In this document: piece after piece, positions 35,277-44,605 of the stretch
Layout of the letters: the number at the start of each line of letters is the position of its first letter
How positions within the stretch are numbered: the stretch's first letter is position 1
Origin: Pseudomonadota bacterium
GTDB lineage: Bacteria > Pseudomonadota > Alphaproteobacteria > Rhodobacterales > Rhodobacteraceae
Direction of reading: 5' to 3'
NCBI GenBank assembly: GCA_021813365.1
Contig: JAKALB010000005.1
Location: 1 to 59,375, forward strand
Length of the DNA stretch: 59,375 nucleotides
Notes under the pieces: generated by a model
Database searches by the model: none
Seen by the model: the letters and a program-made list of their open reading frames with translations, nothing else
Told to the model about the DNA's origin: nothing
Made by a program: the position numbers and the translations under genes

Positions 35277-35300
35277 GGGGATATTTGGGGCAAGGTGAAA
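35277..35300 (+). repeat. Dispersed core element, copy 7
   Basis: GGGGATATTTGGGGCAAGGTGAAA, without a clear hairpin on its left side. Confidence 0.75.
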
Positions 35301-35317
35301 TTGCAGAGCCTTCACCC

Positions 35318-35373
35318 TTTCATCTTGCCACAAATATCCCGGGGGGCGGCGAAGCCGGGGGGCAGAGCCCCCC
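35318..35373 (-). repeat. Dispersed hairpin-plus-core element, copy 8
   Basis: Minus-strand core CGGGATATTTGTGGCAAGATGAAA with a GGGGGGC/GCCCCCC hairpin beside it (ggggggcagagcccccc). Forms an inverted pair with copy 7. Confidence 0.8.
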
Positions 35374-35450
35374 TGTCCGAGGCGGCGGCGCAGCCGACGA
35401 CGAGACAGGAGCCATGGCGAAGCCGCAGTTCTGGCCCGGGTGGCCGCGGC

Positions 35451-36176
35451 CTAGGTCTGCGCTTCGGCGCCGAGCCGGTCGGAAGCCGCTTCGATACGCG
35501 CCTCGATCCCGCGCAGGAATTCGGCCAGACCCAGGCCCGGCGCGACCGGCGGGTCGAGAAACTCCACCACGGCGGTGCCGCGATGCCGCAGGATGCCGCG
35601 CTTTGGCCAGAAATGGCCGATGTTGGTGGCCATCAGGTGACAGGTCTGGCCCAACTGGGTGTACAGCAGCCCGGCCCCCACCTTGTAGGGCCGCTTTTCG
35701 CCCGGGGGCACCCGTGTGCCTTGCGGATAGATCACCAGCTGGCCGGGAAAATCGGCACCCTTGGCGACATCGGCCTTCATCCTGCCCACCGCCTTGCCGC
35801 GCGCGCCGCGGTCCACCGGCACGCAGCCGATGCGCAGCGCATACTGGCCCAGGAACGGGGCATAGATCAGTTCCCGCTTCATGATGAAGCGCGGGCGCGG
35901 CAGCACGGCGCAGAGCACCAGGATGTCGTAGAAGCTTTGGTGCTTGGCCGCGACCAGCACGCCGCCTTGCGGGATCGGGCCGCGGATTTCGGTTTTCAGC
36001 CCGACCAGAACGCGGGCCGACCACATGACATAGCGGGCATAGGCATGCACCGCCGCCACGGCCAGATCGCGCGAGATCAGCGCCGGAATGGCAAAGACCA
36101 GCGCGGCCACCAGCATGGCCAGATACATCTGGGCGATGAAGATCAGCGACAGGATCCACTGGATCGGTTTCGGCAT
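35451..36176 (-). CDS. plsC: 1-acylglycerol-3-phosphate acyltransferase (PlsC-like)
   Basis: 241 residues. An N-terminal transmembrane stretch (WILSLIFIAQMYLAMLV), then the HX4D motif in KHQSFYD (His79, Asp84), ELIYAPFLGQY, and YPQGTRVPPGE of the glycerophospholipid acyltransferase family. It would make phosphatidic acid at the inner membrane. Its start shares one base with the ftsX stop, so it is the last gene of an ftsE-ftsX-plsC operon. Confidence 0.9.
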   Translation of the reverse strand: MPKPIQWILSLIFIAQMYLAMLVAALVFAIPALISRDLAVAAVHAYARYVMWSARVLVGLKTEIRGPIPQGGVLVAAKHQSFYDILVLCAVLPRPRFIMKRELIYAPFLGQYALRIGCVPVDRGARGKAVGRMKADVAKGADFPGQLVIYPQGTRVPPGEKRPYKVGAGLLYTQLGQTCHLMATNIGHFWPKRGILRHRGTAVVEFLDPPVAPGLGLAEFLRGIEARIEAASDRLGAEAQT

Positions 36177-37069
36177 CAGGTCAGCCCTTTCAGCGTCTGG
36201 AAGGCGGCAAGCCGGGTCGCGGCTAAGGCGACCGCCCCGGCGATGAAGGGCAGCGCCAGCGGCAGGGTCCAGGCCAGTCCGGTGAAGCCCAGGCCGGTCA
36301 GGAAGCCTCCGGCCTCGTTCACCGCGGGCAAGGCGGCCACACCCAGGGTGCCCAGCACCGCGCCCACCGCGCTGCCGGTGAAGGCGCGCAGCGTGAAACG
36401 GCGCACGAAGGCCGAGGCGATATAGCCGTCTCTGGCCCCCACGAGGCGCAGCACGCGGATCACCTGGGCATTGGCCGCCAGCGCCGCATTGGCAGCCAGG
36501 GTGATCATGCCCGCCATGGCCGCACCGATCAGCGCCATGGACAGAAGGCCCAGCAGGCGCAGGCGATCCGCCGCCTCGACCATCGGGCGGCGCCAGCGGG
36601 TGTGATCGTCGAGCACGGCGCCCGGCGCCTCGGCGGCCAGGCGCTGGCGCAGGCCCTCGGCGTCATAGCCGGTCGCCGTCTCGGTGATCTCGATCAGCTG
36701 CGGCAGGGGCAGCGCCTCGATCGGCAGGTCGGGGCCGAGCCAGGGTTCCAGCAGGGCCTTGGTTTCGTCGCGTGTCATCTCGGTCGCGGTCGCGATGCCG
36801 GGGGTCCGGGACAGGAGTGCCAGGACGGCCCGGGTCTGCTGGGTCAACTGATCGTCGGGGGCGGAAATGCGGATCGTGGCGGTCTTGTCCAGGGCAGAGG
36901 CCCAGCGGGTGGCCAGCCGGCCCGAGGCGAGCGAGAGGGCCAGGGCAAAGACGGCCAGGAAGGTCATGGCGCCTGCGGTGAACGAGGTCAGCCAGGCCGA
37001 GGAGCCCGAGGGCGGCACCACCCGGTCCGAGGCATAGGAGGTCGGGTCCATCAGGCGCAGTCTGGCCAT
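36176..37069 (-). CDS. ftsX: Cell division protein FtsX (permease-like)
   Basis: 297 residues. Four transmembrane segments are expected: near residues 28-48, 170-195, 220-245 and 262-285. The large extracytoplasmic part lies between the first two. Together with FtsE it forms an ABC-type complex at the division site that activates cell-wall hydrolases. The ATG at 37069 overlaps the ftsE stop (TGATG), and the stop overlaps plsC. The N-terminus (RVVPPSGSSAWLTSF) is typical of alphaproteobacterial FtsX. Confidence 0.88.
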   Translation of the reverse strand: MARLRLMDPTSYASDRVVPPSGSSAWLTSFTAGAMTFLAVFALALSLASGRLATRWASALDKTATIRISAPDDQLTQQTRAVLALLSRTPGIATATEMTRDETKALLEPWLGPDLPIEALPLPQLIEITETATGYDAEGLRQRLAAEAPGAVLDDHTRWRRPMVEAADRLRLLGLLSMALIGAAMAGMITLAANAALAANAQVIRVLRLVGARDGYIASAFVRRFTLRAFTGSAVGAVLGTLGVAALPAVNEAGGFLTGLGFTGLAWTLPLALPFIAGAVALAATRLAAFQTLKGLT

Positions 37070-37740
37070 CAGAGATCGGCCCCCGCCAGCTGGATGCGCC
37101 GTCTGCTGATGCGCAGCACCCGGGCCGAGACCTGGGCTTTCGCCTGACGGATCAGGTTCAGGTCATGGGTGGCGATCAGCACGGTCTTGCCCATCCGGTT
37201 CAGCTCGACCAGCAGCATCAGCAGGCGCAGCGACATGTCCCAGTCCAGGTTGCCGGTCGGTTCATCGGCCAGGATCACGTCGGGGCCCATGATGACGGCG
37301 CGGGCCAGGGCGGCGCGCTGGCGTTCCCCGCCCGACAGCGAGGGCGGCAGGGCATCGGCCACATGCGCCAGGCCGACCCAGGACATCAGGTCGCCCAGGT
37401 CGGTGGCATCGGCCGCCTTGCCCGCCACGACCAGCGGCAGGGCGACATTGGCCGCCACCGGCAGATGGTCCAGGAACTGGCAATCCTGATGCACCACGCC
37501 GATGCGGCGCCGGGTCAGGGCGACTTCGTCCCGGGTCAGGCCACGCACCTCGCGCTCGAACAGCCGGGCGGTGCCGGCGGTGGGGACCAGTTCGGCGTAG
37601 CAGAGCTTGAGGAAGGTGGACTTGCCCGAGCCGGAGGGGCCGGTCAGGAAATGGAAAGACCCGGGGGCGAGTTTCAGGGTGATCTCGGACAGAAGCTCGC
37701 CGCCCCCATAAGAGTAGGCTGCGTTCTCGAAAGCGATCAC
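37069..37740 (-). CDS. ftsE: Cell division ATP-binding protein FtsE
   Basis: 223 residues from GTG 37740 (GGGGAG upstream). Walker A is GPSGSGKST, the ABC signature LSGGERQR, and Walker B VILADEPTGNLD, all intact. The partner of FtsX encoded next. An upstream in-frame ATG would add ~50 basic residues not seen in FtsE, so GTG is preferred. Confidence 0.92.
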   Translation of the reverse strand: MIAFENAAYSYGGGELLSEITLKLAPGSFHFLTGPSGSGKSTFLKLCYAELVPTAGTARLFEREVRGLTRDEVALTRRRIGVVHQDCQFLDHLPVAANVALPLVVAGKAADATDLGDLMSWVGLAHVADALPPSLSGGERQRAALARAVIMGPDVILADEPTGNLDWDMSLRLLMLLVELNRMGKTVLIATHDLNLIRQAKAQVSARVLRISRRRIQLAGADL

Positions 37741-37997
37741 CAGAGGACTCCCCGAACGGAAACGGCGTGCAGAATTGCCCAAGGAGGGGGCGGATGCAAT
37801 TGCTGATGGGGTGCGAAAGCGCCGTTTGCCGCCACAGGCGGCGGGGCAACCGGGGGCGGCGGCCGACAAAGGCTTGGAGTTTTCGCACATCGTTGCTAGA
37901 GATGTGGATCAATACACAACACTGTCAGGACCGGGCCCGAGGGCCCATGGGTCAAAAGGCGGGGTGCGATGAGCAGGAATGGTGAAGGGGCGGGGCG
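37741..37997. promoter_or_regulatory. Divergent promoter region, ftsE / zinc-ribbon gene
   Basis: 257 bases. Contains presumed promoters for both directions; no convincing -35/-10 pair or operator was recognised. Confidence 0.4.
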
Positions 37998-39011
37998 ATG
38001 CGGCTGATTTGCCCGAATTGCGATGCGGAATACGAGGTCGACGCCTCGGCGATTCCGGAAGGTGGCCGTGATGTGCAGTGTTCGGCCTGCGGTCATGCCT
38101 GGTTCCAGCTGCCGCCCGAGGTGATCGCGGCGGAAGAGGACGAGGCGGAACTGTATGACGCTCCGCCGCTGCCGCCGGGCGCCACGGCGGCGGCAACCCC
38201 GACCCCGCCCGAAGCTGCCCCCGAACCTGTCACCGTGCCCGGCTCCGGGACGGGACCGCGACCGGCCGCGGGGGCGGCGCAACCTGCGCCCGGGCCGGCG
38301 CGGCCCGAGGATCTGCCGCTGCGCGGGCGCAGCCTGGACGAGAGCCTGCTGGCGGTGCTGCGCGAGGAAGCCGAGCGCGAGACGGCGGCGCGCAAGCTGG
38401 AAGCCGCCCTGATCGAGACCCAGACGGAAATGCCGCTGGCGCCGATGGCCACGCCACCCGGTGCCCCGGTCGCAGCCCCGACCTCTGCCGATGCGATGGC
38501 CCCGGCGCCCTCTGCGCCCGCGGCCTCCCCCGCGCCCTCGGCGCCCTCTGCGCCCTCTGCGCCCGCGGCCCAGCCTGGCCCGGCGCTTTCAGCCCTGCGC
38601 AAGATCGCCCGGTTGCGCGGTCAGCCGGAGCCCAGACCGCCTGCGCCCACCAGCGCCGAACCGGCCCGCCCGCGCCGCGAATTGCTGCCCGAGATCGACC
38701 TGATCAACTCGACCCTGCGGTCGGCGGGCGAAAGGCGCGACATCGACGATGGTGCGGTGGCCGAGACGCTGGCCGGCGCACGCGCTGGCTCGGGCGGTTT
38801 CCGCCGGGGCTTTGTGACGGTGATGGCCCTGGCAATCCTGGGCGCGGCACTCTATGCCGCGGCCCCCGTCCTGGCGGCCAGGGTGCCGGCACTGGCGGAT
38901 GCGATGGCCGCCTATGTCTCGGCAGTGGACATGTCGCGCCTGGCGCTGGACGGCCTGGCCAGGACACTGACCGTCAAGCTGATGGGCCTGGCCGGCGGCG
39001 GGCAGGGCTGA
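37998..39011 (+). CDS. Zinc-ribbon (MJ0042-type) membrane protein
   Basis: 337 residues. The N-terminal finger CPNCDAEYEVD....CSACGHAW holds four cysteines of the MJ0042/zinc-ribbon type. Residues ~50-200 are Ala/Pro-rich low-complexity sequence with APSAPSAP repeats. One transmembrane segment (VTVMALAILGAALYAAAPVL) is near residue 275. Proteins of this layout sit beside ftsE in Rhodobacterales; their function is unknown. Confidence 0.83.
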   Translation: MRLICPNCDAEYEVDASAIPEGGRDVQCSACGHAWFQLPPEVIAAEEDEAELYDAPPLPPGATAAATPTPPEAAPEPVTVPGSGTGPRPAAGAAQPAPGPARPEDLPLRGRSLDESLLAVLREEAERETAARKLEAALIETQTEMPLAPMATPPGAPVAAPTSADAMAPAPSAPAASPAPSAPSAPSAPAAQPGPALSALRKIARLRGQPEPRPPAPTSAEPARPRRELLPEIDLINSTLRSAGERRDIDDGAVAETLAGARAGSGGFRRGFVTVMALAILGAALYAAAPVLAARVPALADAMAAYVSAVDMSRLALDGLARTLTVKLMGLAGGGQG

Positions 39012-39206
39012 CACCCGTCCGGCACCCCGGTCGGCACCACCTGACTGATGTCCCCGGCCGAATGGCCGCTCGGGCAGCGCGGAGCCCCGCGATCTGCCCG
39101 GGCCACGCCGGAGCCGGATCGCGCCCTGTGCCGGATGCATCCGTTTTCGCTTGACCCGGCGGCGGGTCTGTTGAATGTCGCCTGCAACCCCAGACCGGAG
39201 GCGCAA

Positions 39207-40067
39207 ATGACCCGCATCGTTCATGTGAACGGCCAATTCCTGCCCGAAGATCAGGCTGTGGTTTCGGTCTTTGACCGGGGCTTCCTGATGGCCGATGGCG
39301 TTTATGAGGTCACTTCGGTATTGGGCGGCAAGCTGATCGACTTTGCCGGCCATTGCGCGAGGCTGGCGCGGTCACTGGCCGAACTGGAGATGCAGAATCC
39401 GCATACCGATGCCGAATGGCTGGACCTGCACCGCGAACTGGTGGCGCGCAACGGGGTGGTTGACGGCATGGTCTATCTGCAGGTCACGCGCGGCAATCCG
39501 GGCGACCGCGATTTCGCCTATCCGGGCGCTGACACCCGTCCCACGGTGGTGCTGTTCACCCAGTCCAAGCCAGGTCTGGCCGAGAACCCTGCCGCCAGGA
39601 CCGGCTGGAGGGTGATTTCCATTCCCGACCTGCGCTGGGGCCGCCGCGACATCAAGACGGTGCAACTGCTTTACCCCTCGATGGCCAAGATGGCGGCCCG
39701 GAAGGCGCAGGTCGATGACGCCTGGTTCGTCGAGGATGGCGCGGTGACCGAAGGCACGTCGAACAACGCCTATATCGTCAAGGGCCACCGGATCATCACC
39801 CGGCACCTGAGCGAGGACATCCTGCATGGCATCACCCGCGCAGCGGTGATCCGTCTTGCGCGCGAGGCGCAGATGGAAGTGGTGGAGCGGCCCTTCACCA
39901 TCGCCGAGGCCAAGGAAGCGGACGAGGCCTTTGTCACCTCGGCCAGCGCCTTCGTCATGCCGGTGGTCGAAGTGGACGGCGCCATGATCGGCAAGGGCAC
40001 CCCCGGGCCGGTGGTGGCCCGGCTGCGCGAAATCTACCTGGAAGAAATGCGCAAATCGGCGATCTGA
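39207..40067 (+). CDS. dat: D-amino-acid transaminase (class IV PLP)
   Basis: 286 residues. Fold type IV aminotransferase: FDRGFLMADGVYEV, DLRWGRRDIKTVQLL with the PLP lysine, and EGTSNNAYIV. The motif resembles D-alanine transaminase more than branched-chain enzymes. It supplies D-glutamate or D-alanine, or catabolises D-amino acids. Start ATG 39207 chosen from the conserved beginning, MTRIVHVNGQFLPE. Confidence 0.88.
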   Translation: MTRIVHVNGQFLPEDQAVVSVFDRGFLMADGVYEVTSVLGGKLIDFAGHCARLARSLAELEMQNPHTDAEWLDLHRELVARNGVVDGMVYLQVTRGNPGDRDFAYPGADTRPTVVLFTQSKPGLAENPAARTGWRVISIPDLRWGRRDIKTVQLLYPSMAKMAARKAQVDDAWFVEDGAVTEGTSNNAYIVKGHRIITRHLSEDILHGITRAAVIRLAREAQMEVVERPFTIAEAKEADEAFVTSASAFVMPVVEVDGAMIGKGTPGPVVARLREIYLEEMRKSAI

Positions 40068-40166
40068 TGCGGCACGGGTGGGGGCGCACCCAGCCTGCCC
40101 GCTTCCTGCCCCCCGTCCTGCCCGCTTCCTGCCGATGCCCAAGGGCGGGCGCGGACGGGCCCGACC

Positions 40167-41522
40167 CTAAAAGATCATGCCGTTGTCGAGATGAATGTCG
40201 GCCAGATCGACATGGCGCAGCGTCACCATCAGCGTGCCGTTCACCTCGATCAGAACGTCGGCACCATTGGCAGCCTGCTCGGCGGTGATGGCGTCGAAAT
40301 CGGGCACCGCCAGGATGACGGAATCGGTGCCCGGGGCAAAATCCTTGATCACCACCGGCCCGGTTCCGAAGATCACGAAACTGTCGCAGCCGTCGTTGCC
40401 GGTCAACGTATCGCCGGCGTCGGCCAGGATCGTGTCATTGCCCAGCCCACCCGAGACGCTGTCGGCCGTGGCGCCAGCCTGGCCGGGCAGATCGGTGACA
40501 TCCAGCCAGTCGTGGCCGTCGTCGCCATGAACGGTGTCCGCGCCGAGCGCGCTCTGGATGAAATCATTGCCCGCGCCGCCATGCACATCGTCATTGTCGG
40601 ACAGGCCGGACAGGTGGTCGCCACCCAGCATGTAATCGTCGCCCGCGCCCAGACCGACCCAGTCGTTGCCCCAGCCATCGTTGACGAAATCATTCGCCTT
40701 TCCGGCCGACAGGGAATCGTTGCCATTGCCGCCGAACAGGAAGTCGTCGCCGCTGGTCCCGCCCAGCGTGTCGGCGGTGTCGCCCCCCCAGCCGGGCATC
40801 CGCTGGCTGGTCGGGCTGACCGTGACCGAGGGGAACTGCCCGGACTCGCCCGGCAGGATGGCAGCGGTGGAATTGCCCAGCATCAGCGCGCTATCGGCCG
40901 GAGCCGGCCCCTTGCCAAAGTGGAACAGCAAGCTCGGGTCCAGATTGGCATTGTCGGGCAGGAGCAGGATGATCTGGTCAGCGGCGGGACCGGCCTGGTT
41001 TGCCGACTGGGCATCGGCGATCACCACCGGGCGCCCGCCCGGCAGGATCATGAACGTGTCGGCCGCCGCGACGCCACCGGTCAGCGTGTCGCCGTAATCG
41101 CCCAGCAGTGTGTCGCTGCCGGACCCGCCCTGCAGGATGTCCGAGGTGGTGTCGGTGGCCGCAAGGGCCGCCCCGTCGAGCGAGTCGCTGCCCTGTCCGC
41201 CCAGCAGCGTGTTGGCGCCGCGCCAATCGTCCAGGATGTCGTTGCCATTGCCGCCGTCGACGGAATCGTCGCCCTTTTCCTCGACCTCGATGCCCGAGAC
41301 GCGGTCGGTCCGGCCATAGACATCATTGCCGAGGCCCAGAAGGATCACGTCGATGCCGGAGCTGCCTGAAACCGTGTCATCGCCGTCGCCGGCATCGATG
41401 CGGTCGCCGCCGGCGCTGCCGATCAGCCTGTCAGGCCCGCTGGTGCCTGTCACCATCCCCATCGCGCCCGGTTGCAACAGCCCGTGGCGAAGCGGCAGAA
41501 GGCGCGAAAGGATCTCGTCCAA
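40167..41522 (-). CDS. RTX-type calcium-binding repeat protein (probably lacks its true N-terminus)
   Basis: 451 residues if started at the TTG at 41522. At least seven GGxGxD-type nonapeptides are seen (GGNGNDILD, GGQGSDSLD, GGSGSDTLL, GGNGNDSLS, GGAGNDFIQ, GGLGNDTIL). Such proteins are secreted by type I systems and bind calcium. The C-terminal ~60 residues (VVIKDFAPGTDSVILAV onward) fit the end domain of this family. The same frame upstream is open back to an in-frame TGA (41559-41561) which ends a 53-residue ORF that has the expected N-terminal helix, so the intact gene was probably 40167-41720. No type I secretion genes are adjacent. Confidence 0.82.
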   Translation of the reverse strand: MDEILSRLLPLRHGLLQPGAMGMVTGTSGPDRLIGSAGGDRIDAGDGDDTVSGSSGIDVILLGLGNDVYGRTDRVSGIEVEEKGDDSVDGGNGNDILDDWRGANTLLGGQGSDSLDGAALAATDTTSDILQGGSGSDTLLGDYGDTLTGGVAAADTFMILPGGRPVVIADAQSANQAGPAADQIILLLPDNANLDPSLLFHFGKGPAPADSALMLGNSTAAILPGESGQFPSVTVSPTSQRMPGWGGDTADTLGGTSGDDFLFGGNGNDSLSAGKANDFVNDGWGNDWVGLGAGDDYMLGGDHLSGLSDNDDVHGGAGNDFIQSALGADTVHGDDGHDWLDVTDLPGQAGATADSVSGGLGNDTILADAGDTLTGNDGCDSFVIFGTGPVVIKDFAPGTDSVILAVPDFDAITAEQAANGADVLIEVNGTLMVTLRHVDLADIHLDNGMIF

Positions 41523-41558
41523 GTCATTCCCCTGAAACCGATTGACCGCAGGCCAAGG

Positions 41559-41720
41559 TCAGGCGGCGGCGTCGTTACCATCCAGCAAATCACCATGCAC
41601 CGCCGCACCTTCGGGCTCGGTCGGGTCATGGTCAGGGGAATCATCCGATGTGGCCACGTCCAGCAGCGTGCCCACGAACAGCATGGCCGGCAAAACCAGC
41701 AGCATGGCGAATCCCATCAT
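41559..41720 (-). CDS. 53-residue membrane peptide, in frame with the RTX protein across a TGA
   Basis: Starts ATG 41720 with GGAGG just upstream. One transmembrane helix (FAMLLVLPAMLFVGTLL) is followed by an acidic linker and GDLLDGNDAAA, which looks like the start of an RTX repeat. The TGA is exactly 39 bases ahead of the RTX start, in the same frame. Either it is an N-terminal fragment of an interrupted gene or a separate small membrane protein. Confidence 0.6.
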   Translation of the reverse strand: MMGFAMLLVLPAMLFVGTLLDVATSDDSPDHDPTEPEGAAVHGDLLDGNDAAA

Positions 41721-41861
41721 TGCCTCCTTTGCCCCCGCGGCAAGAAAGGCAGATCGACCATGGTTTTGTCAAATTGTTGCCATCATTCGCCGCGCCGGCG
41801 GAAACGCCGCCCGGGGCGGCACCGGCATTGTTTCCGCGGCGAGCCGGGTCGGGTGGCGCGT

Positions 41862-42194
41862 TCAGTGCCGGGGCGGCTCGCCCCCGACATTCTCGCGGTA
41901 AGCCTGTTCGAAGGCGGCCTTCCTGGCCTCGTCCGCCTGGGTCTGGTGCTGCGCGACCCAGTCGGCATAGGGCATGCCATAGACCACGGCGCGCGCCTCG
42001 TCCTTGGTCATCGCGATGCCCTGCGCCTCGGCGGCCTCCTGATACCAGCGCGACAGGCAGTTCCGGCAGAAGCCCGCCAGGTTCATCATGTCGATGTTCT
42101 GCACATCCGGCCGTCGGACCATCAGATGGTCCAGCAGGGCGCGGAAAGCGGCGGCTTCCAGCTTTTCGCGGGTGGCGGCATCAAGATCGGCCAT
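41862..42194 (-). CDS. DUF1244 family protein
   Basis: 110 residues. LMVRRPDVQNIDMMNLAGFC followed by RNCLSRWYQEAAEAQGI and GMPYADWVAQHQ match DUF1244, a small helical family of unknown function with a conserved Cys-x2-Cys (CRNC). Start ATG 42194 overlaps the end of the upstream amidohydrolase gene by 14 bases; a longer frame would lie wholly inside it. Confidence 0.85.
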   Translation of the reverse strand: MADLDAATREKLEAAAFRALLDHLMVRRPDVQNIDMMNLAGFCRNCLSRWYQEAAEAQGIAMTKDEARAVVYGMPYADWVAQHQTQADEARKAAFEQAYRENVGGEPPRH

Positions 42195-42927
42195 CGGCAT
42201 CCTCCAGGGCAGCGGCCAGGATCGGCGCCAGGCGGCCAGCCCAGAGCCTTTGGCCATCACAGGTAGAGATGCGATCATTGCGGATCTCGATCAAGGTGTT
42301 CAGTCGACCCGGGCGCAGGGCGTGACGATCGATCGCATCGCCGGGCAGGTGGCCGGAATAGGGCTCGTTGTCGCCCAGGCACAGGCCGGGAACGGCCTTC
42401 AGCCGGGCCAGCAGCGGGCGGGACAGGCGTTCGTCCAGATGGGAATAGAGCACGCCCACGTCCCAGGGGCGCGGCGCGCGGCCCTTCAGGCAGGGGGTGA
42501 AGGAATGGACCGCCAGGATGACCGTATCGGGGCGGCGCGAAGCCAGACGCGACAGGGCCTGGTGATAGGGGCGGTGGAACAGGGTCAGACGGCGTTCGAC
42601 CTCGGCGGCGTCGGCGCGGGCATTGGCCGGGATGATCGTGCCATCATAGAGCTTCATCACCAGGGTCGGATCATCCTCGCCGCGGTTCGGGTCGATCACC
42701 AGGCGGCTGAAATCCGACAGGATCACCGGCGCATCCAGCAGCCGGCCCAGTTCCACGGCCACACCCGCCGCGCCCACATCATAGGCGATGTGGCGCGACA
42801 TGTCCTCGGCGGAAATTCCCAGGTCACCGCCGGCCACGCTGGCGGGCACGCGGTTGCTGGCGTGATCGCAAGTCACCAGCCAGCGCGACGGGCGCCCGGC
42901 GCCCAGGATATGAAAGGCATCTTCCAT
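42181..42927 (-). CDS. N-formylglutamate amidohydrolase family protein
   Basis: 248 residues. VTCDHASNRVPA at the start, the SRLVIDPNRGEDDP segment, AVHSFTPCLKG and a C-terminal RNDRI are family features, with histidines expected to bind zinc. The family hydrolyses N-formylglutamate in histidine degradation, but no other hut gene is adjacent, so the substrate is open. Start ATG 42927. Confidence 0.82.
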   Translation of the reverse strand: MEDAFHILGAGRPSRWLVTCDHASNRVPASVAGGDLGISAEDMSRHIAYDVGAAGVAVELGRLLDAPVILSDFSRLVIDPNRGEDDPTLVMKLYDGTIIPANARADAAEVERRLTLFHRPYHQALSRLASRRPDTVILAVHSFTPCLKGRAPRPWDVGVLYSHLDERLSRPLLARLKAVPGLCLGDNEPYSGHLPGDAIDRHALRPGRLNTLIEIRNDRISTCDGQRLWAGRLAPILAAALEDADGRS

Positions 42928-42979
42928 GCCTTCGTCATAAAGGCACGCCCGACGAAAGGGAATCGCCTGCGCACCACCC

Positions 42980-43010
42980 GGGCCACCTGGCCGGGCCACC
43001 TGGCCGGGCC
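42980..43010 (+). repeat. Short tandem repeat in the pyk upstream region
   Basis: Two and a half units of the 13-base sequence gggccacctggcc, in the gap between the divergent amidohydrolase and pyruvate kinase genes. Confidence 0.65.
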
Positions 43011-43128
43011 TTGTGCAGGCGCCGGCCAGCGCGATAGCGCAAACACAGCCCCCGTTGCCCCTCTGGGCGGTTTGGTCCATAAGACCCGCGGCCCACCACG
43101 ATGTGAAACGACGAAAAGGATTCAAGGC

Positions 43129-44574
43129 ATGAGACGCCTTCGGAATGTGAAGATCGTGGCCACCCTGGGCCCGGCCTCCAGCGATTATGCGACCATCCGC
43201 GCGCTGTTCGAGGCGGGCGCCGACGTGTTCCGCCTGAACATGAGCCACGGCACGCACGACGACATCCGTGCCCGCTATGTCCATATCCGTCAGGTCGAGG
43301 CCGATCTGGGCCGGCCGATCGGCGTTCTGGCCGATCTGCAGGGGCCGAAGCTGCGCGTCGGCACCTTTGCCAACGGGTCCGAAGACCTGGTCGAAGGCGC
43401 CCGCTTCCGCATGGACCTGTCATCGACCCCTGGCGATGTGCACCGCGTGCAATTGCCGCATCCCGAAATCTTCGCAGCGCTGGAGCCGGACAGCTCGCTT
43501 TTGGTGAATGATGGCAAGATCCGGCTGAAGGTTGACACCTGCGGCAAGGATTTCGCCGAATGCACCGTGACGGTGGGCGGCACGATCTCGAACCGGAAGG
43601 GCGTGAACGTGCCCGATGTGGTGCTGCCGGTGGCGGCCCTGTCCGAGAAGGATCGGATCGACCTGGAATTCGCCTGCGAACTGGGCGCGGACTGGCTGGC
43701 CCTGTCCTTCGTGCAGCGCCCCGAAGACGTGATCGAGGCGCGCAGCCTGGCCCGGGGTCGGGCCGCCATCCTGGCCAAGATCGAGAAGCCGGCCGCCGTG
43801 AAGGCCTATGATGCCATTCTGCAGGTGTCGGACGGGATCATGGTTGCCCGCGGCGACCTGGGCGTGGAACTGCCGGTCTACAGCGTGCCGCCAATCCAGA
43901 AGCGGCTGATCCGCGGTGCGCGCGCGGCGGCCAAGCCGGTGATCGTGGCGACGCAGATGCTGGAATCGATGATCGAATCGCCGGTTCCGACCCGCGCCGA
44001 GGTCTCGGACGTGGCAACCGCCATCTATGAAGGCGCCGATGCGGTGATGCTTTCGGCGGAATCGGCCGCGGGCAAGTATCCGGTCGAGGCCGTCCGCACG
44101 ATGGACAATGTGGCCCAGGCGGTCGAGAAGGATCCGACCTATCGCCAGGTGATCGAAAGCTCGCGCGTGGTGCGCCGCGAGACCGTGGCCGACGGCATCG
44201 TCTCTGCCGCCCGCGAGATTGCCGAGGCCACCAACATCAAGGTCATCGCGTCGTTCAGCCAGTCGGGCAACACGCCGGCCCTGGTGGCCCGCGAGCGGCC
44301 GCGCGTGCCGATCATCGTGCTGACGCCGCTGATGTCGACCGCGCGGCGCATCGCCCTGACATGGGGCGTGCATTGCGTGATCTGCGAACCGCAGGAGCGG
44401 CTGAAGGGCGCGGTTCTGGCCGCGGTGAAGGCCGCAAGGGCCGAGGGATTTGCCAGCCAGGAAGACACGATCGTGCTGACCGCCGGTGTGCCCTTCAACG
44501 TGCGCGGCACGACCAATGTGCTTCGTGTCGCACCCTGCGATGAACGGTTGATTTTGCGCGTCGACCCCGAATAA
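43129..44574 (+). CDS. pyk: Pyruvate kinase
   Basis: 481 residues. ATLGPASSD and FRLNMSHG at the start, LADLQGPKLRVG, ILAKIEKP with the active-site lysine, GIMVARGDLGVE and MLSAESAAGKYP are all present. The last step of glycolysis: phosphoenolpyruvate + ADP -> pyruvate + ATP. Start ATG 43129; the frame upstream of it reads through the amidohydrolase gene and is spurious. Confidence 0.96.
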   Translation: MRRLRNVKIVATLGPASSDYATIRALFEAGADVFRLNMSHGTHDDIRARYVHIRQVEADLGRPIGVLADLQGPKLRVGTFANGSEDLVEGARFRMDLSSTPGDVHRVQLPHPEIFAALEPDSSLLVNDGKIRLKVDTCGKDFAECTVTVGGTISNRKGVNVPDVVLPVAALSEKDRIDLEFACELGADWLALSFVQRPEDVIEARSLARGRAAILAKIEKPAAVKAYDAILQVSDGIMVARGDLGVELPVYSVPPIQKRLIRGARAAAKPVIVATQMLESMIESPVPTRAEVSDVATAIYEGADAVMLSAESAAGKYPVEAVRTMDNVAQAVEKDPTYRQVIESSRVVRRETVADGIVSAAREIAEATNIKVIASFSQSGNTPALVARERPRVPIIVLTPLMSTARRIALTWGVHCVICEPQERLKGAVLAAVKAARAEGFASQEDTIVLTAGVPFNVRGTTNVLRVAPCDERLILRVDPE

Positions 44575-44605
44575 TCCTCTCTCGTTGCGTTGTGCGAGGG
44601 TGAAG

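Larger units (their letters stand above)
35089..35450. other. Repeat-filled intergenic stretch
   Basis: 362 bases between the convergent accA and plsC genes. Contains the accA hairpin, 29-base repeat copy B and two inverted hairpin-plus-core elements. No gene is seen. Confidence 0.6.

Noticed and set aside
24895-35373. Repeats at 24.9-25.0 and 35.2-35.4 kb as transposon ends
   Set aside because: No coding capacity of a transposase between paired copies, no target duplication seen, and other copies occur singly.
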